Assembly: GCA_047618565.1 (NCBI GenBank)
Contig: JBLHKW010000031.1
Span: 1-38,255, forward strand
Source of the DNA: JBLHKW01 sp047618565
Lineage (GTDB): Bacteria; Planctomycetota; UBA1135; GCA-002686595
Length of the DNA stretch: 38,255 bases
Direction: 5' to 3'
The notes under the pieces were generated by a model. The model was not told the DNA's origin. It ran no database searches and saw nothing but the letters and a program-made list of their open reading frames with translations. Numbering within the stretch: the first letter of the stretch is position 1; every line of letters starts with the position of its first letter. A program made the position numbers and the translations under genes. Shown here one piece after another: positions 1 through 7,217 of the stretch.

Positions 1-172
1 GGCGATCATGGTGAACTCTTTCTGTCAGCAAGGGGACGTGCTGACAGAGGAGTTATCGGACTACCCGGGTGGGGGCTTGAGCGGCGGGTTCGAATACCCG
101 GAAAAAAATGCGCACCAGCGGCCCTCACGCTGGCATGCGGCGCGGTCGGCTAGCCCCCGGCCAGTCTCCGCG
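1..172. other. left-end non-coding stretch
   Basis: I see no convincing gene here. It holds a 10-bp perfect inverted repeat at 21-48, a 5-bp hairpin at 85-100 (CGGGT-TCGAAT-ACCCG) that superficially resembles a tRNA T-arm, and an A7 run just after it. The stretch ends where the inverted-repeat element at 173 begins. It may be the 3' flank of a gene outside the window. Confidence 0.5.
21..48. repeat. 10-bp inverted repeat (hairpin)
   Basis: The arms TCTGTCAGCA and TGCTGACAGA are exact reverse complements separated by 8 bases (AGGGGACG). No T-tract follows on either strand, so it is not a clear intrinsic terminator. It could be an operator or a weak terminator for a gene lying off the left edge. 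Confidence 0.6.
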
Positions 173-350
173 CTAGCAGCCCGTTGAAAAAGTCACGTAG
201 CGAGACGAAGCCATCTTCGTCGCAGCAAGGAGTGCGAAGTCGAGACGGCGGAGGCGGCCCTGTAGGGCCGCTGAGCACGGCTCGACGAGCACGACGCAGC
301 GGCGGCGGAGAGGGCGAAGTCGAGTAGGGAGTTTATCAACGGGCTGCTAG
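173..350. mobile_element. MITE-like inverted-repeat element, 178 bp
   Basis: Both ends carry the same 15-bp terminal inverted repeat, CTAGCAGCCCGTTGA (173-187, and reverse complement at 336-350), followed by an A-rich step. Inside are a perfect hairpin at 254-271 (GCGGCCC-TGTA-GGGCCGC) and an 11-bp direct repeat GCGAAGTCGAG near 234 and 314. There is no coding capacity for a transposase. A partial second copy in inverted orientation sits at 38161-38222 with 44 identical consecutive bases. Terminal inverted repeats, small size and a second copy are the hallmarks of a non-autonomous miniature element. The palindromic CTAG at both tips could be part of the repeat or a target duplication. The right tip overlaps the TAG stop codon of the CHAT gene. 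Confidence 0.75.
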
Positions 351-2815
351 TCCCGGCCCATGAACCGGAACGCTGCCCAGTCCCTTGCGGGCGAACCATC
401 GGCTCGCATTCCGCGCCGCGCAGCGACCGTCGCCCGGGCCGGGCTCCAGCCTTCGACCAGGCCCGTGTGCAGGCGCTGGGCGAAATCCCGGGCCGCCTCG
501 TCCTCGACGGGCCAGAGCGTGGACACGAGGTTGGCGGTACCCGCCTCGAGGAATGCGCGGCTGATCCCGTGCATTCCCTCGCCATCGATGAAGCGTCCGC
601 CGGCGGTATCACATGCGGTCAGCACCACCAGCGGCAGCCTGGGTTCGAGCGCTTCGATGTCCCTGGCGCACAGGACATCGCCGCCCGAGAGTTCGAGGCC
701 GACGGCGGCCATCGTGGAGCCGGTGCAGCTATCGCTCTCGACCAGGTGGGTCGCGATGTGCACGGGGCCGGCGCTGGAGAGCGCGTCGAACGTTGCGCGT
801 TTGGTGAAGCTTGCGCCCGTGAAGGAGCGTGCCGTCGGGTGCAGCCGGCCGAGGTCCGCGATCTCCCGAGCGGCTCCAGGAAGCAGGATGTCGTGCCTCT
901 CATCCAGGGTGACCGGGCTTCCCAGCAGCGTCCACTCGGCGCTGGACGGGTCGAAGTGCTGGACCGGATCGCCGGCCAGGCCGGGCAGCATCAGGGCGGT
1001 CAGGCGTTCATCGAGCCGGACTCCATCGATGTCCATGAGCGCCAGGGGCAGCGCCTCCAGAGCTCCGTGCAGGAGGAACAGGGTGCGCGCGCCAGGCCTT
1101 GATCCCTGGAGCCGTTCGCGCAACTCGGCCGGCAACACCTCCGTGGCGATCTGGTGCGCGAGTTGGCTCGCACGCTCATCGTCGCCGAGGATCGTCGCCT
1201 CGCGCAGGCGCCGCACCGCCGCCTGAAACGCGCGTCGGCCGCGCGGCAGGGTGCCCGCCCAGGCCTCACCGTTTGCAGCCACGTGCGCCACGACACCGTA
1301 CTCTGCCCCGATGACCCAGGTGATCAGGCCGCCTTCGAAGTGTGAGCTCCACTCCAGGAGCGTCTCGCGACTCACGCGTGCCTCCGCGTTCGAGTGCGAG
1401 TGTTCCAGCGCACTCGTGCGCAGGCGCCTCGACTGGAAGTCCTCGATCACGCGCGCGGCCTCGAGCGCGTCGCCAAGCTCCGCATGCGCGCGCGCCAGCA
1501 ATACCACCACGTGCAGACCGAGCCATTCGCCGATGACGCTTCCCTGGCCGCCCTGCGAGCGGACGGCGTCCCATTCGTCGGCGCGTTGAACAGCCATTTC
1601 GAGCCAGCGCAAGGCTTCATCCGCGCGGCCTTCGGCAAGCGCGGCTTCCCCGAGGAAACTCCACGCCTGAACTCGACCATGCGCGCTCCAGGTGGCGAAG
1701 CCCTCGTCGCTCGAGGAGGCGTCGTCCGCAAGCGGTCCGAGGCGTTCGATCACTCGGGCCGCCGCGCCGCTGGCGAGCTCGAGGCTGGCGCCGGTGAGCT
1801 CGCGCAGCTCCTGACTTGCGTCGTCGAGCTGCAACAGCTCGCGCCGGGCCGCGCCCAGGTCGCCGGAGCGCAGGAACGCTGACGCCAGCATGGTGTGCCA
1901 CTCCGAGTCGTTGGATGCGGCGCGCGGCGGGTAGTTCAGCAGGAAGCGCAAGGTCGCTTCGGGCTGATCCATGTGAACGAGGCGGGTGGCGTGCTCGCGC
2001 GCAAGGGGCCAGCTGTCCCGCGGGCTTCGGAACGTCGCGATCTTGCCCAGCTGCCGATCGACCTCGCGCCAGTCGCCGACATCCTTGGCGAGCTGTACGA
2101 GGCCGAGCAGGGCGCGCTCACGATATACATTGCGTCCGAGCCGAGCGGCGAGGTCCCGGCAGCGGCCGAAGACTTCGCGCGCCTTGATCATGTCGCCGCG
2201 CGAACGGTGGATCCTGCCGAGCACCCACAGCGGTTCCAGCTGGGGCGTGATCTGGCCGGCGCGTGCGAACATCTCGATCGCCTGATCCACATGCCCCTGC
2301 ACCTCGTCCAGGCGAGCGCTGTCTCCGCTGTCGCTCGCGAGCAGCACTTCCGCGAGCAAGGCGTGGGCGCGCGCACTGGGCGTGAAGTCCGCGTGTTGCG
2401 CTGCGCTCGAAATCAGCTCCAGGAGGTCGCGCCGGATTTCCGAGCGCAGCACTGCCCATGATTCGCCCTCGGGCAGTCCGTCGTTGGAGAGTTCCCAGAC
2501 GAAGTCCCGGATGGTCTGCAGGGCGCGATCATCTGCCAGACCCTGACGGCGCTGGTCGCGGGTCAGCCCGGCGTAGAACTCGAGCACATCGAGTGCGTCG
2601 CAGCGCGCGAAGTGTTCACACAGCCGGCGGCCCGTGGCGCGCAGTGCCGGAAGTACCCGATCGTCGCCCGTGCGCAGCGATCCGAGCTCCTCGAGGTAGC
2701 CCGTCAGCGTGGCCGTGAGGCTCACGGGCGCCTCGACGGGGGCCTCGACGGAGCGCGGCACCGCTGTGGGATGCGCCAGGTGGCAGACTGCTACGAAGGT
2801 GATGAGCCCGAGCAT
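347..2815 (-). CDS. TPR-CHAT domain protein (putative caspase-like protease)
   Basis: An 822-residue protein. The N-terminus (about residues 1-22) is hydrophobic and may be a signal peptide or anchor. Residues of about 100-470 are rich in Ala/Leu helical hairpins typical of tetratricopeptide repeats. The C-terminal 300 residues form a CHAT domain, the caspase HetF-associated-with-TPR fold. The predicted catalytic dyad is His690 in VHIATHL and Cys735 in VVLTACDTAGG. Family members are cysteine proteases or scaffold-like relatives. The Gly that usually follows the catalytic His is Leu here, so activity is likely but unproven. It lies 38 bp downstream of an anti-sigma-like gene, which itself overlaps a sigma-factor gene, so the three look like one transcription unit. 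The TAG stop falls inside the terminal repeat of the 173-350 element; the domain appears complete, so little was lost. Confidence 0.9.
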   Translation of the reverse strand: MLGLITFVAVCHLAHPTAVPRSVEAPVEAPVSLTATLTGYLEELGSLRTGDDRVLPALRATGRRLCEHFARCDALDVLEFYAGLTRDQRRQGLADDRALQTIRDFVWELSNDGLPEGESWAVLRSEIRRDLLELISSAAQHADFTPSARAHALLAEVLLASDSGDSARLDEVQGHVDQAIEMFARAGQITPQLEPLWVLGRIHRSRGDMIKAREVFGRCRDLAARLGRNVYRERALLGLVQLAKDVGDWREVDRQLGKIATFRSPRDSWPLAREHATRLVHMDQPEATLRFLLNYPPRAASNDSEWHTMLASAFLRSGDLGAARRELLQLDDASQELRELTGASLELASGAAARVIERLGPLADDASSSDEGFATWSAHGRVQAWSFLGEAALAEGRADEALRWLEMAVQRADEWDAVRSQGGQGSVIGEWLGLHVVVLLARAHAELGDALEAARVIEDFQSRRLRTSALEHSHSNAEARVSRETLLEWSSHFEGGLITWVIGAEYGVVAHVAANGEAWAGTLPRGRRAFQAAVRRLREATILGDDERASQLAHQIATEVLPAELRERLQGSRPGARTLFLLHGALEALPLALMDIDGVRLDERLTALMLPGLAGDPVQHFDPSSAEWTLLGSPVTLDERHDILLPGAAREIADLGRLHPTARSFTGASFTKRATFDALSSAGPVHIATHLVESDSCTGSTMAAVGLELSGGDVLCARDIEALEPRLPLVVLTACDTAGGRFIDGEGMHGISRAFLEAGTANLVSTLWPVEDEAARDFAQRLHTGLVEGWSPARATVAARRGMRADGSPARDWAAFRFMGRD

Positions 2816-2853
2816 TGGGGATCGAGAGGGTGGCGCCCTGCCGGTGCCTGGCG

Positions 2854-4074
2854 TCAGCGGCCGGGGACGAGGCGCAGGTATTCGGCCCGGAATTCCGACT
2901 CGGGCAGCGCCCAGGTCAGGTGGCGCGCGTCGGTCGGGAAACCGGCCGCGTGAAGCAGTCGTACTCGCTCGGGCCCGGAGGTCTGGTGCATGCGCTCGAG
3001 TGCCTTCGCGTCCTCGACGACGTCGAAGTCGCGCGAGCCGAGGCTACGGTCGAGCCCATCGACGATGGCCCATGCTTCCCAGGTGTAGTGTCCGGGGGCG
3101 AGCGTGAGTCCGGCCCGGACGATGTGGTCGGGCGACTCGGCGCTCAGCACGGTCTCACCCTGGGCGAATGCGTCGCCGTCGTGCCGTCGGAGTACCACCC
3201 GGTACTCGCTCGCTCCGGACTGCTCGGCAATCTCGAAGGCGGGCGCCCGGTCGAAGCCGGCCTGGGCGAGCACAGGGCCGCGCGGGAACAGCAGCGGCCC
3301 GCTGGCCTCGCCGCGCAGTAGTGGCGCGCTCGGGACACCGTTTGCCGCGAAGGACGGCGCGCTATCGCGGGTGACCAGGAGAGCCAGCGCGAGCAAGCTC
3401 GCCGCCGCCGCCGCAGGTGCGAGGCGTTGAACATTGCGCCGCCAGCGCGGGTGCGTGAGGATCGGCGTCTCCCTGACGGGCAAGCTGGACGGGGCGACGC
3501 TCGCAGCTGCCGGCATGAACGGCTCGGCGACCGGTGCGAACGGTTCGGCAGCCGGCGCGAACGCGGTGGGCACGGGGCGCTCGGATGTTCCGAGGGGTGC
3601 GTCCTCAATGAGGTCGAGCGGCAGCGTAAGGTCGAGCGGCAGCGTAAGGTCGAGCGGCAGCGGCGGGCCTTGGTCGAGAGTGACCGTCAGGGCCTCGCAT
3701 TCCGCGCAAGTCATGAGGTGCTCGGCGATGCTGTCCCGGCGTTGGTCGCTCAACGCCGGGGCGCCAGGCGCGCGCTTGTGATCGTAGAGTTCTTCCGCAC
3801 TCGGGCAGGCCGTCTCGGCCGCGCAGCGATCGCGGAGCCAGTTCTCCGCACGCTGCAGCATGCGCAGCTCCGGCCCATGGACCGGGTCGTTTTCCAGCGC
3901 GCCAAGCGCCTCCGTCGACAGCTCGTCCCAACGGGGCAAAAGCTCGCTCCACGCGGATCGGTCTGCCGCGTTCGTATCCTCGGTGTACCAGGCTCCCATA
4001 GCTGACTTCCAATCCGTAGGTGCGGTCTCTCCAGGTCCCATTTCCGGCCTTTTTTTGGGTTCAAGATCCGTCAT
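2854..4074 (-). CDS. zinc-finger anti-sigma-like single-pass membrane protein
   Basis: A 406-residue protein whose ATG overlaps the sigma-factor stop as ATGA, implying translational coupling. The cytoplasmic N-terminal part carries CPSAEELYDH (Cys90) and a later HLMTCAEC segment giving His119-x3-Cys123-x2-Cys126, the zf-HC2/ZAS-type zinc motif of anti-sigma factors. One hydrophobic span at about 219-235 predicts a membrane segment. The remaining 165 residues, predicted extracytoplasmic, look like a beta-rich domain of the kind found in related membrane zinc-finger proteins. Between zinc motif and membrane is a LPLDLT repeat encoded by 18-bp DNA repeats, then a Pro/Ala-rich linker with repeated AAEPF/VAEPF words. 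The role is inferred from motif, topology and adjacency: it probably binds and holds the neighbouring sigma factor at the membrane. Confidence 0.85.
   Translation of the reverse strand: MTDLEPKKRPEMGPGETAPTDWKSAMGAWYTEDTNAADRSAWSELLPRWDELSTEALGALENDPVHGPELRMLQRAENWLRDRCAAETACPSAEELYDHKRAPGAPALSDQRRDSIAEHLMTCAECEALTVTLDQGPPLPLDLTLPLDLTLPLDLIEDAPLGTSERPVPTAFAPAAEPFAPVAEPFMPAAASVAPSSLPVRETPILTHPRWRRNVQRLAPAAAAASLLALALLVTRDSAPSFAANGVPSAPLLRGEASGPLLFPRGPVLAQAGFDRAPAFEIAEQSGASEYRVVLRRHDGDAFAQGETVLSAESPDHIVRAGLTLAPGHYTWEAWAIVDGLDRSLGSRDFDVVEDAKALERMHQTSGPERVRLLHAAGFPTDARHLTWALPESEFRAEYLRLVPGR
3611..3662. repeat. 18-bp tandem repeat inside anti-sigma-like gene
   Basis: The unit AGGTCGAGCGGCAGCGTA occurs exactly at 3611-3628 and 3629-3646, followed by a 16-base partial copy at 3647-3662. 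On the minus strand it encodes a six-residue unit LPLDLT in the linker between zinc motif and membrane span. The unit is a multiple of three, so gain or loss of copies keeps the frame and only changes linker length. Confidence 0.95.
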
Positions 4075-4649
4075 TCGAGGGCCTTCACTACCATTGGCTG
4101 GTTCAGGAGCACCTTGCGCAGGCTGACCGTGGCGCAGCGCAGCCTGTATTTCGTCTGCTCCAGGGAGATCGAGAGGCTGCGCGAGACCTCTCCCAGGGTC
4201 TTGCCCTCGATGAACCTCAGGTCGAGCAGGGCCCGCTCCTGGGGATCCAGGAGATCGAGGGCCTGGCGCACGAGGGTGCCCGTCTCGCTCTCCACGACCG
4301 TCTCTGCCGGACCCGGATGCTCGTCCTCACGCTCCGGGACGTCGTCCCCAACCAGGGCCAGTCGGGGCCGCCTACGGGCGCCTTCACGCCGTTTGAGGTC
4401 CACGCAGCGGCACCAGGCGACGCGGTAGAGCCAGGTCCCGAAGGAGCCTTTTGCCGCGTCGAAGCGATCCCGGTCGAGGCGCTCCAGCGCGTACAGGATC
4501 AGATCCTGGTACAGGTCCTCGCGGGCGGAGTTGTCCGTCTCGAAGTGCCCGATGCAGTGGTAGAAGAGAGACCGGTAGCGGTCGAGGAAGGCGGCCACTG
4601 CGGCGTCGCTCCTCTGGCGCAGGCCCTCGACGAGTTCGGGTTCCTCCAT
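4071..4649 (-). CDS. RNA polymerase sigma-70 family factor, ECF type
   Basis: I choose the ATG at 4649 (192 residues, starting MEEPELVEGL) because a GGGAGAG sequence lies upstream and because upstream codons read through non-conserved sequence. Region 2 is visible as AFLDRYRSLFYH followed by DNSAREDLYQDLILYAL and GTWLYRVAWCRCVDLKRRE. Region 4 is visible near the C-terminus as LLDPQERALLDLRFIEGKT then LGEVSRSLSISLEQTKYRLR, the helix-turn-helix that reads the -35 element. No region 1 or region 3 is present, as expected for ECF factors. The stop overlaps the next gene as ATGA. Together with the zinc-motif membrane protein and CHAT protein this suggests a surface- or stress-responsive regulon. 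The target promoter cannot be read from the sequence. Confidence 0.93.
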   Translation of the reverse strand: MEEPELVEGLRQRSDAAVAAFLDRYRSLFYHCIGHFETDNSAREDLYQDLILYALERLDRDRFDAAKGSFGTWLYRVAWCRCVDLKRREGARRRPRLALVGDDVPEREDEHPGPAETVVESETGTLVRQALDLLDPQERALLDLRFIEGKTLGEVSRSLSISLEQTKYRLRCATVSLRKVLLNQPMVVKALE

Positions 4650-5121
4650 ATTAAAAGCAGGCTCTCCCGGGCCCGGCGCGGGATGGCCTGCACGGGGGAG
4701 GCCTCCGGGATAGGAATTTCGGAGTGCATATGCAACCTCGTGCAGGTCAGGTCGATCCCCCGGGTCGGTGGGGGCCAATGGATGGATATGCGGGGTGGCG
4801 GCCCCGGCCACTCGCCTGTATTGACGCAAGTACTTATAATTGATTGCGTTACGTCTGAAGCGCGAGCCTGAAGGCACTGCCGAGCGACCCCGTCTCACGG
4901 GCCGTCGGAGGGCCCACACGACACCGTGTTTCTGGGCCCATACCGCCCGTGATCCGCAACTTCCGTCCAACGTCGGTCCAGAGTTGGGTCGGAGGCAGTC
5001 TAGGACCACGTCAGTCGGACCTCTATATTGTCTGCCCCCAAATCTATTGGCGGGAACTCTCGGGGCATTCGCCTCCCGTCCAACCCCAGTCATCGATGTT
5101 TCGAACGGTCCAGGAGTCTTT
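4650..5121. other. divergent intergenic region, sigma operon / cluster A
   Basis: About 470 bases without a supportable gene lie between the leftward sigma operon and the rightward thiolase operon. The region holds two perfect 10-bp palindromes on the sigma side, GGAGGCCTCC (4697-4706) and TGCATATGCA (4725-4734). An AT-rich island around 4824-4849 contains TATAAT and is described separately. The thiolase ribosome-binding site AGGAG is at 5112-5116. I found no B12-box or other riboswitch signature, although cluster A encodes a B12 enzyme. Confidence 0.6.
4824..4849. promoter_or_regulatory. inverted repeat flanking a TATAAT-containing AT-rich core
   Basis: ACGCAA (4824-4829) and TTGCGT (4844-4849) are exact inverted arms around 14 bases that include the palindrome AAGTACTT (overlapping the left arm) and TATAAT at 4835-4840. 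In otherwise GC-rich DNA this is the most promoter- or operator-like spot between the divergent operons. A TTGACG at 4821 is only 8 bases from TATAAT, too close to be its -35 box, so direction and start site are unclear. Confidence 0.35.
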
Positions 5122-6309
5122 GTGAACGAAGTGGTCATCGCCAGTGCCTGTCGTACTCCGATAGGCAAGTTCCAGGGGGCGCTCTCGTCCTTCACCGCGC
5201 CGCAGCTTGGGAGCCTTGCGCTCGCCGAAGCCCTGCGTCGCGCGGGCGTCGAAGCTGACGCGGTTGAAGAGGTCATCATGGGCAACGTGCTGACCGCGGG
5301 ACTCGGTCAGAACTCGGCTCGTCAGGCTGCGCTTGCAGCGGGCGTTCCGAACACGGTCGGAAGCCTGACGATCAACAAGGTCTGCGGTTCCGGTCTCAAG
5401 TCAGTGATGCTCGCTGCCCAGGCCATCAAGGCGGGCGATGCCGACATCATTCTTGCGGGCGGCATGGAGAGCATGACCAACGCGCCGTACTTGCTGCCCG
5501 ATGCGCGTGCGGGAGCTCGCCTGGGACATTCCAAGCTGATCGACTCGATGGTCCAGGACGGGTTGTGGGACGTGCACAACGACTTCCACATGGGCATGAC
5601 CGGCGAGCTGGTCGCGGATAAGTACGAGATCTCGCGCGAGGAACAGGACGCCTTCGCGCTCGAGAGCCATCGCAAGGCGGCCGCGGCCACGCAGGCCGGG
5701 CGTCTCGATGACGAGAAGCTGACGGTCATGGTGCCGAAGCGCAAGTCGGACCCCGTCGCCTTCCGTACCGACGAAACGATCCGTGCAGATACCAGCCTCG
5801 AGGGGCTGGCGAAGATGCGACCGGCCTTCAAGCCCAAGGGCGGAACGGTCACCGCTGCGAACGCGTCGTCGATCAACGACGGTGCGGCGGCATTGCTCAT
5901 CATGAGCGCTGCCCGCGCCGAGGCGCTTGGCGTCAAGCCCCTGGCGCGCATCACCGGTTACGCGACCGGCGGCTGTGCTCCGGAGTGGGTGATGATGGCA
6001 CCCGAGCTGTCGATCAAAGCGTGCGCGGCGCGCCAGGACCGCAAACCCTCCGAATTCGACCTGCACGAGGTCAATGAGGCCTTTTCCGTCGCTGCCATCG
6101 CGCTGCAGCGCGTGCTCGATCTCGACCCGGCCAAGGTCAATGTCAACGGCGGCGCGGTGGCACTCGGGCACCCGATCGGAGCCTCCGGCGCGCGTATCCT
6201 CGTGACGCTGTTGTCGGCCATGAAGCAACGCGAGGCGCAGACCGGGATGGCCTCCCTGTGTCTGGGCGGCGGAAACGCAGTCTCGATGTCCGTCGAGAGG
6301 ATCGGCTGA
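5122..6309 (+). CDS. acetyl-CoA C-acyltransferase (thiolase) 1
   Basis: A GTG start at 5122, 5 bases after AGGAG, gives 395 residues, the usual thiolase length. The catalytic set is intact: nucleophile Cys88 in NKVCGSG, His350 in GHPIGASG, Cys380 in SLCLGGGN, plus NEAF at 318-321. Thiolases cleave 3-ketoacyl-CoA with CoA, or condense two acetyl-CoA to acetoacetyl-CoA; the covering loop resembles the short-chain (acetoacetyl-CoA) type, but chain length is not certain. It is the first gene of cluster A and is followed one base later by a 3-hydroxyacyl-CoA dehydrogenase, so the two consecutive beta-oxidation steps are probably co-expressed. Two further thiolases lie in cluster B, at 22968 and 27501. 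Confidence 0.95.
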   Translation: MNEVVIASACRTPIGKFQGALSSFTAPQLGSLALAEALRRAGVEADAVEEVIMGNVLTAGLGQNSARQAALAAGVPNTVGSLTINKVCGSGLKSVMLAAQAIKAGDADIILAGGMESMTNAPYLLPDARAGARLGHSKLIDSMVQDGLWDVHNDFHMGMTGELVADKYEISREEQDAFALESHRKAAAATQAGRLDDEKLTVMVPKRKSDPVAFRTDETIRADTSLEGLAKMRPAFKPKGGTVTAANASSINDGAAALLIMSAARAEALGVKPLARITGYATGGCAPEWVMMAPELSIKACAARQDRKPSEFDLHEVNEAFSVAAIALQRVLDLDPAKVNVNGGAVALGHPIGASGARILVTLLSAMKQREAQTGMASLCLGGGNAVSMSVERIG

Positions 6310-6310
6310 G

Positions 6311-7171
6311 ATGAGCGCTCCCTACTACGACCGCGTGGGCGTCATCGGCGCCGGAACGATGGGCAATGGCATCGCCCAGGTCTTTGCGCAAAACGGAACG
6401 GATGTACTTCTGGTGGACGCCTCGGGCGACGCCCTGGAGCGCGGCGTGGAGGCCGTGAAGAAGAGCCTGGCCAGGATGGTCAAGAAGGAACGCATCTCGG
6501 CTGCCGATGCCGAGCAGAGCAGGGCGCGTATCACCACGACCACGCAGATTGCAGATCTGTCGGATCAACCGCTGGTGGTCGAGGCCATCGTCGAGCGTGC
6601 GGACGTCAAGGCCAAGGTCTTCTCCGAGCTCGATCGGGTCATGGCGCCGGCCACGATCCTCGCCAGCAACACGTCATCGATTTCCTTGACCGAGATCGCG
6701 GCCAGCACGCAGCGTCCGGACAAGGTCATCGGGATGCACTTCATGAACCCGGTGCCAGTGATGAAGCTGGTCGAGGTGATCCGCGGACACGAGACCTCGG
6801 ATGAGACCACGACGGCCGTGCTCGAGTGCTCACGCGCACTTGGCAAGGAGCCGGTGCCGGCCAACGACTACCCGGGCTTCGTCAGCAATCGCATTCTGAT
6901 GCCGATGATCAACGAGGCCGTGTTCTGCCTGATGGAGGGCGTGGCTACCCGCGAGGGCATCGACACCGTGATGAAGCTCGGCATGAACCATCCCATGGGC
7001 CCGCTCACGCTGGCGGACCTGATCGGGCTCGACGTTTGCCTCGACATCATGCAGGTGCTGCACAGCGGCATCGGCGACGACAAGTACCGCCCGTGCCCCT
7101 TGCTTCGGCGCATGGTCGCCGCAGGTCGCCTGGGCCGCAAGAGCGGCAAGGGCTTCTACGACTACGACTGA
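6311..7171 (+). CDS. 3-hydroxybutyryl-CoA dehydrogenase 1
   Basis: A 286-residue single-function 3-hydroxyacyl-CoA dehydrogenase. The Rossmann motif GAGTMG is at 13-18, with acidic Asp36 at the end of the second strand, which favours NAD. The SNTSS motif (119-123), His143 in GMHFMNP and Glu155 form the expected catalytic site. The C-terminal helical domain carries NHPMGPLTLADLIGLD. The enzyme interconverts 3-hydroxybutyryl-CoA and acetoacetyl-CoA. The ATG is one base after the thiolase stop. A paralogue with the same organisation lies at 24272. Confidence 0.95.
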   Translation: MSAPYYDRVGVIGAGTMGNGIAQVFAQNGTDVLLVDASGDALERGVEAVKKSLARMVKKERISAADAEQSRARITTTTQIADLSDQPLVVEAIVERADVKAKVFSELDRVMAPATILASNTSSISLTEIAASTQRPDKVIGMHFMNPVPVMKLVEVIRGHETSDETTTAVLECSRALGKEPVPANDYPGFVSNRILMPMINEAVFCLMEGVATREGIDTVMKLGMNHPMGPLTLADLIGLDVCLDIMQVLHSGIGDDKYRPCPLLRRMVAAGRLGRKSGKGFYDYD

Positions 7172-7217
7172 GACCGGACACGCCTGCTCCTAATCCCGCC
7201 AACCGACACCGCCCCCA

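Noticed and set aside
84..100. tRNA T-arm-like sequence with GGTTCGAAT
   Set aside because: The stem is 5 bp with a 6-base loop, not the 7-base T-loop, and no acceptor, D or anticodon arms fit around it.
4821..4840. TTGACG followed by TATAAT as a sigma-70 promoter
   Set aside because: Only 8 bases separate the boxes; about 17 are needed.
4650..5121. Cobalamin riboswitch before the B12 enzyme operon
   Set aside because: I could not find the conserved B12-box or the surrounding stems.
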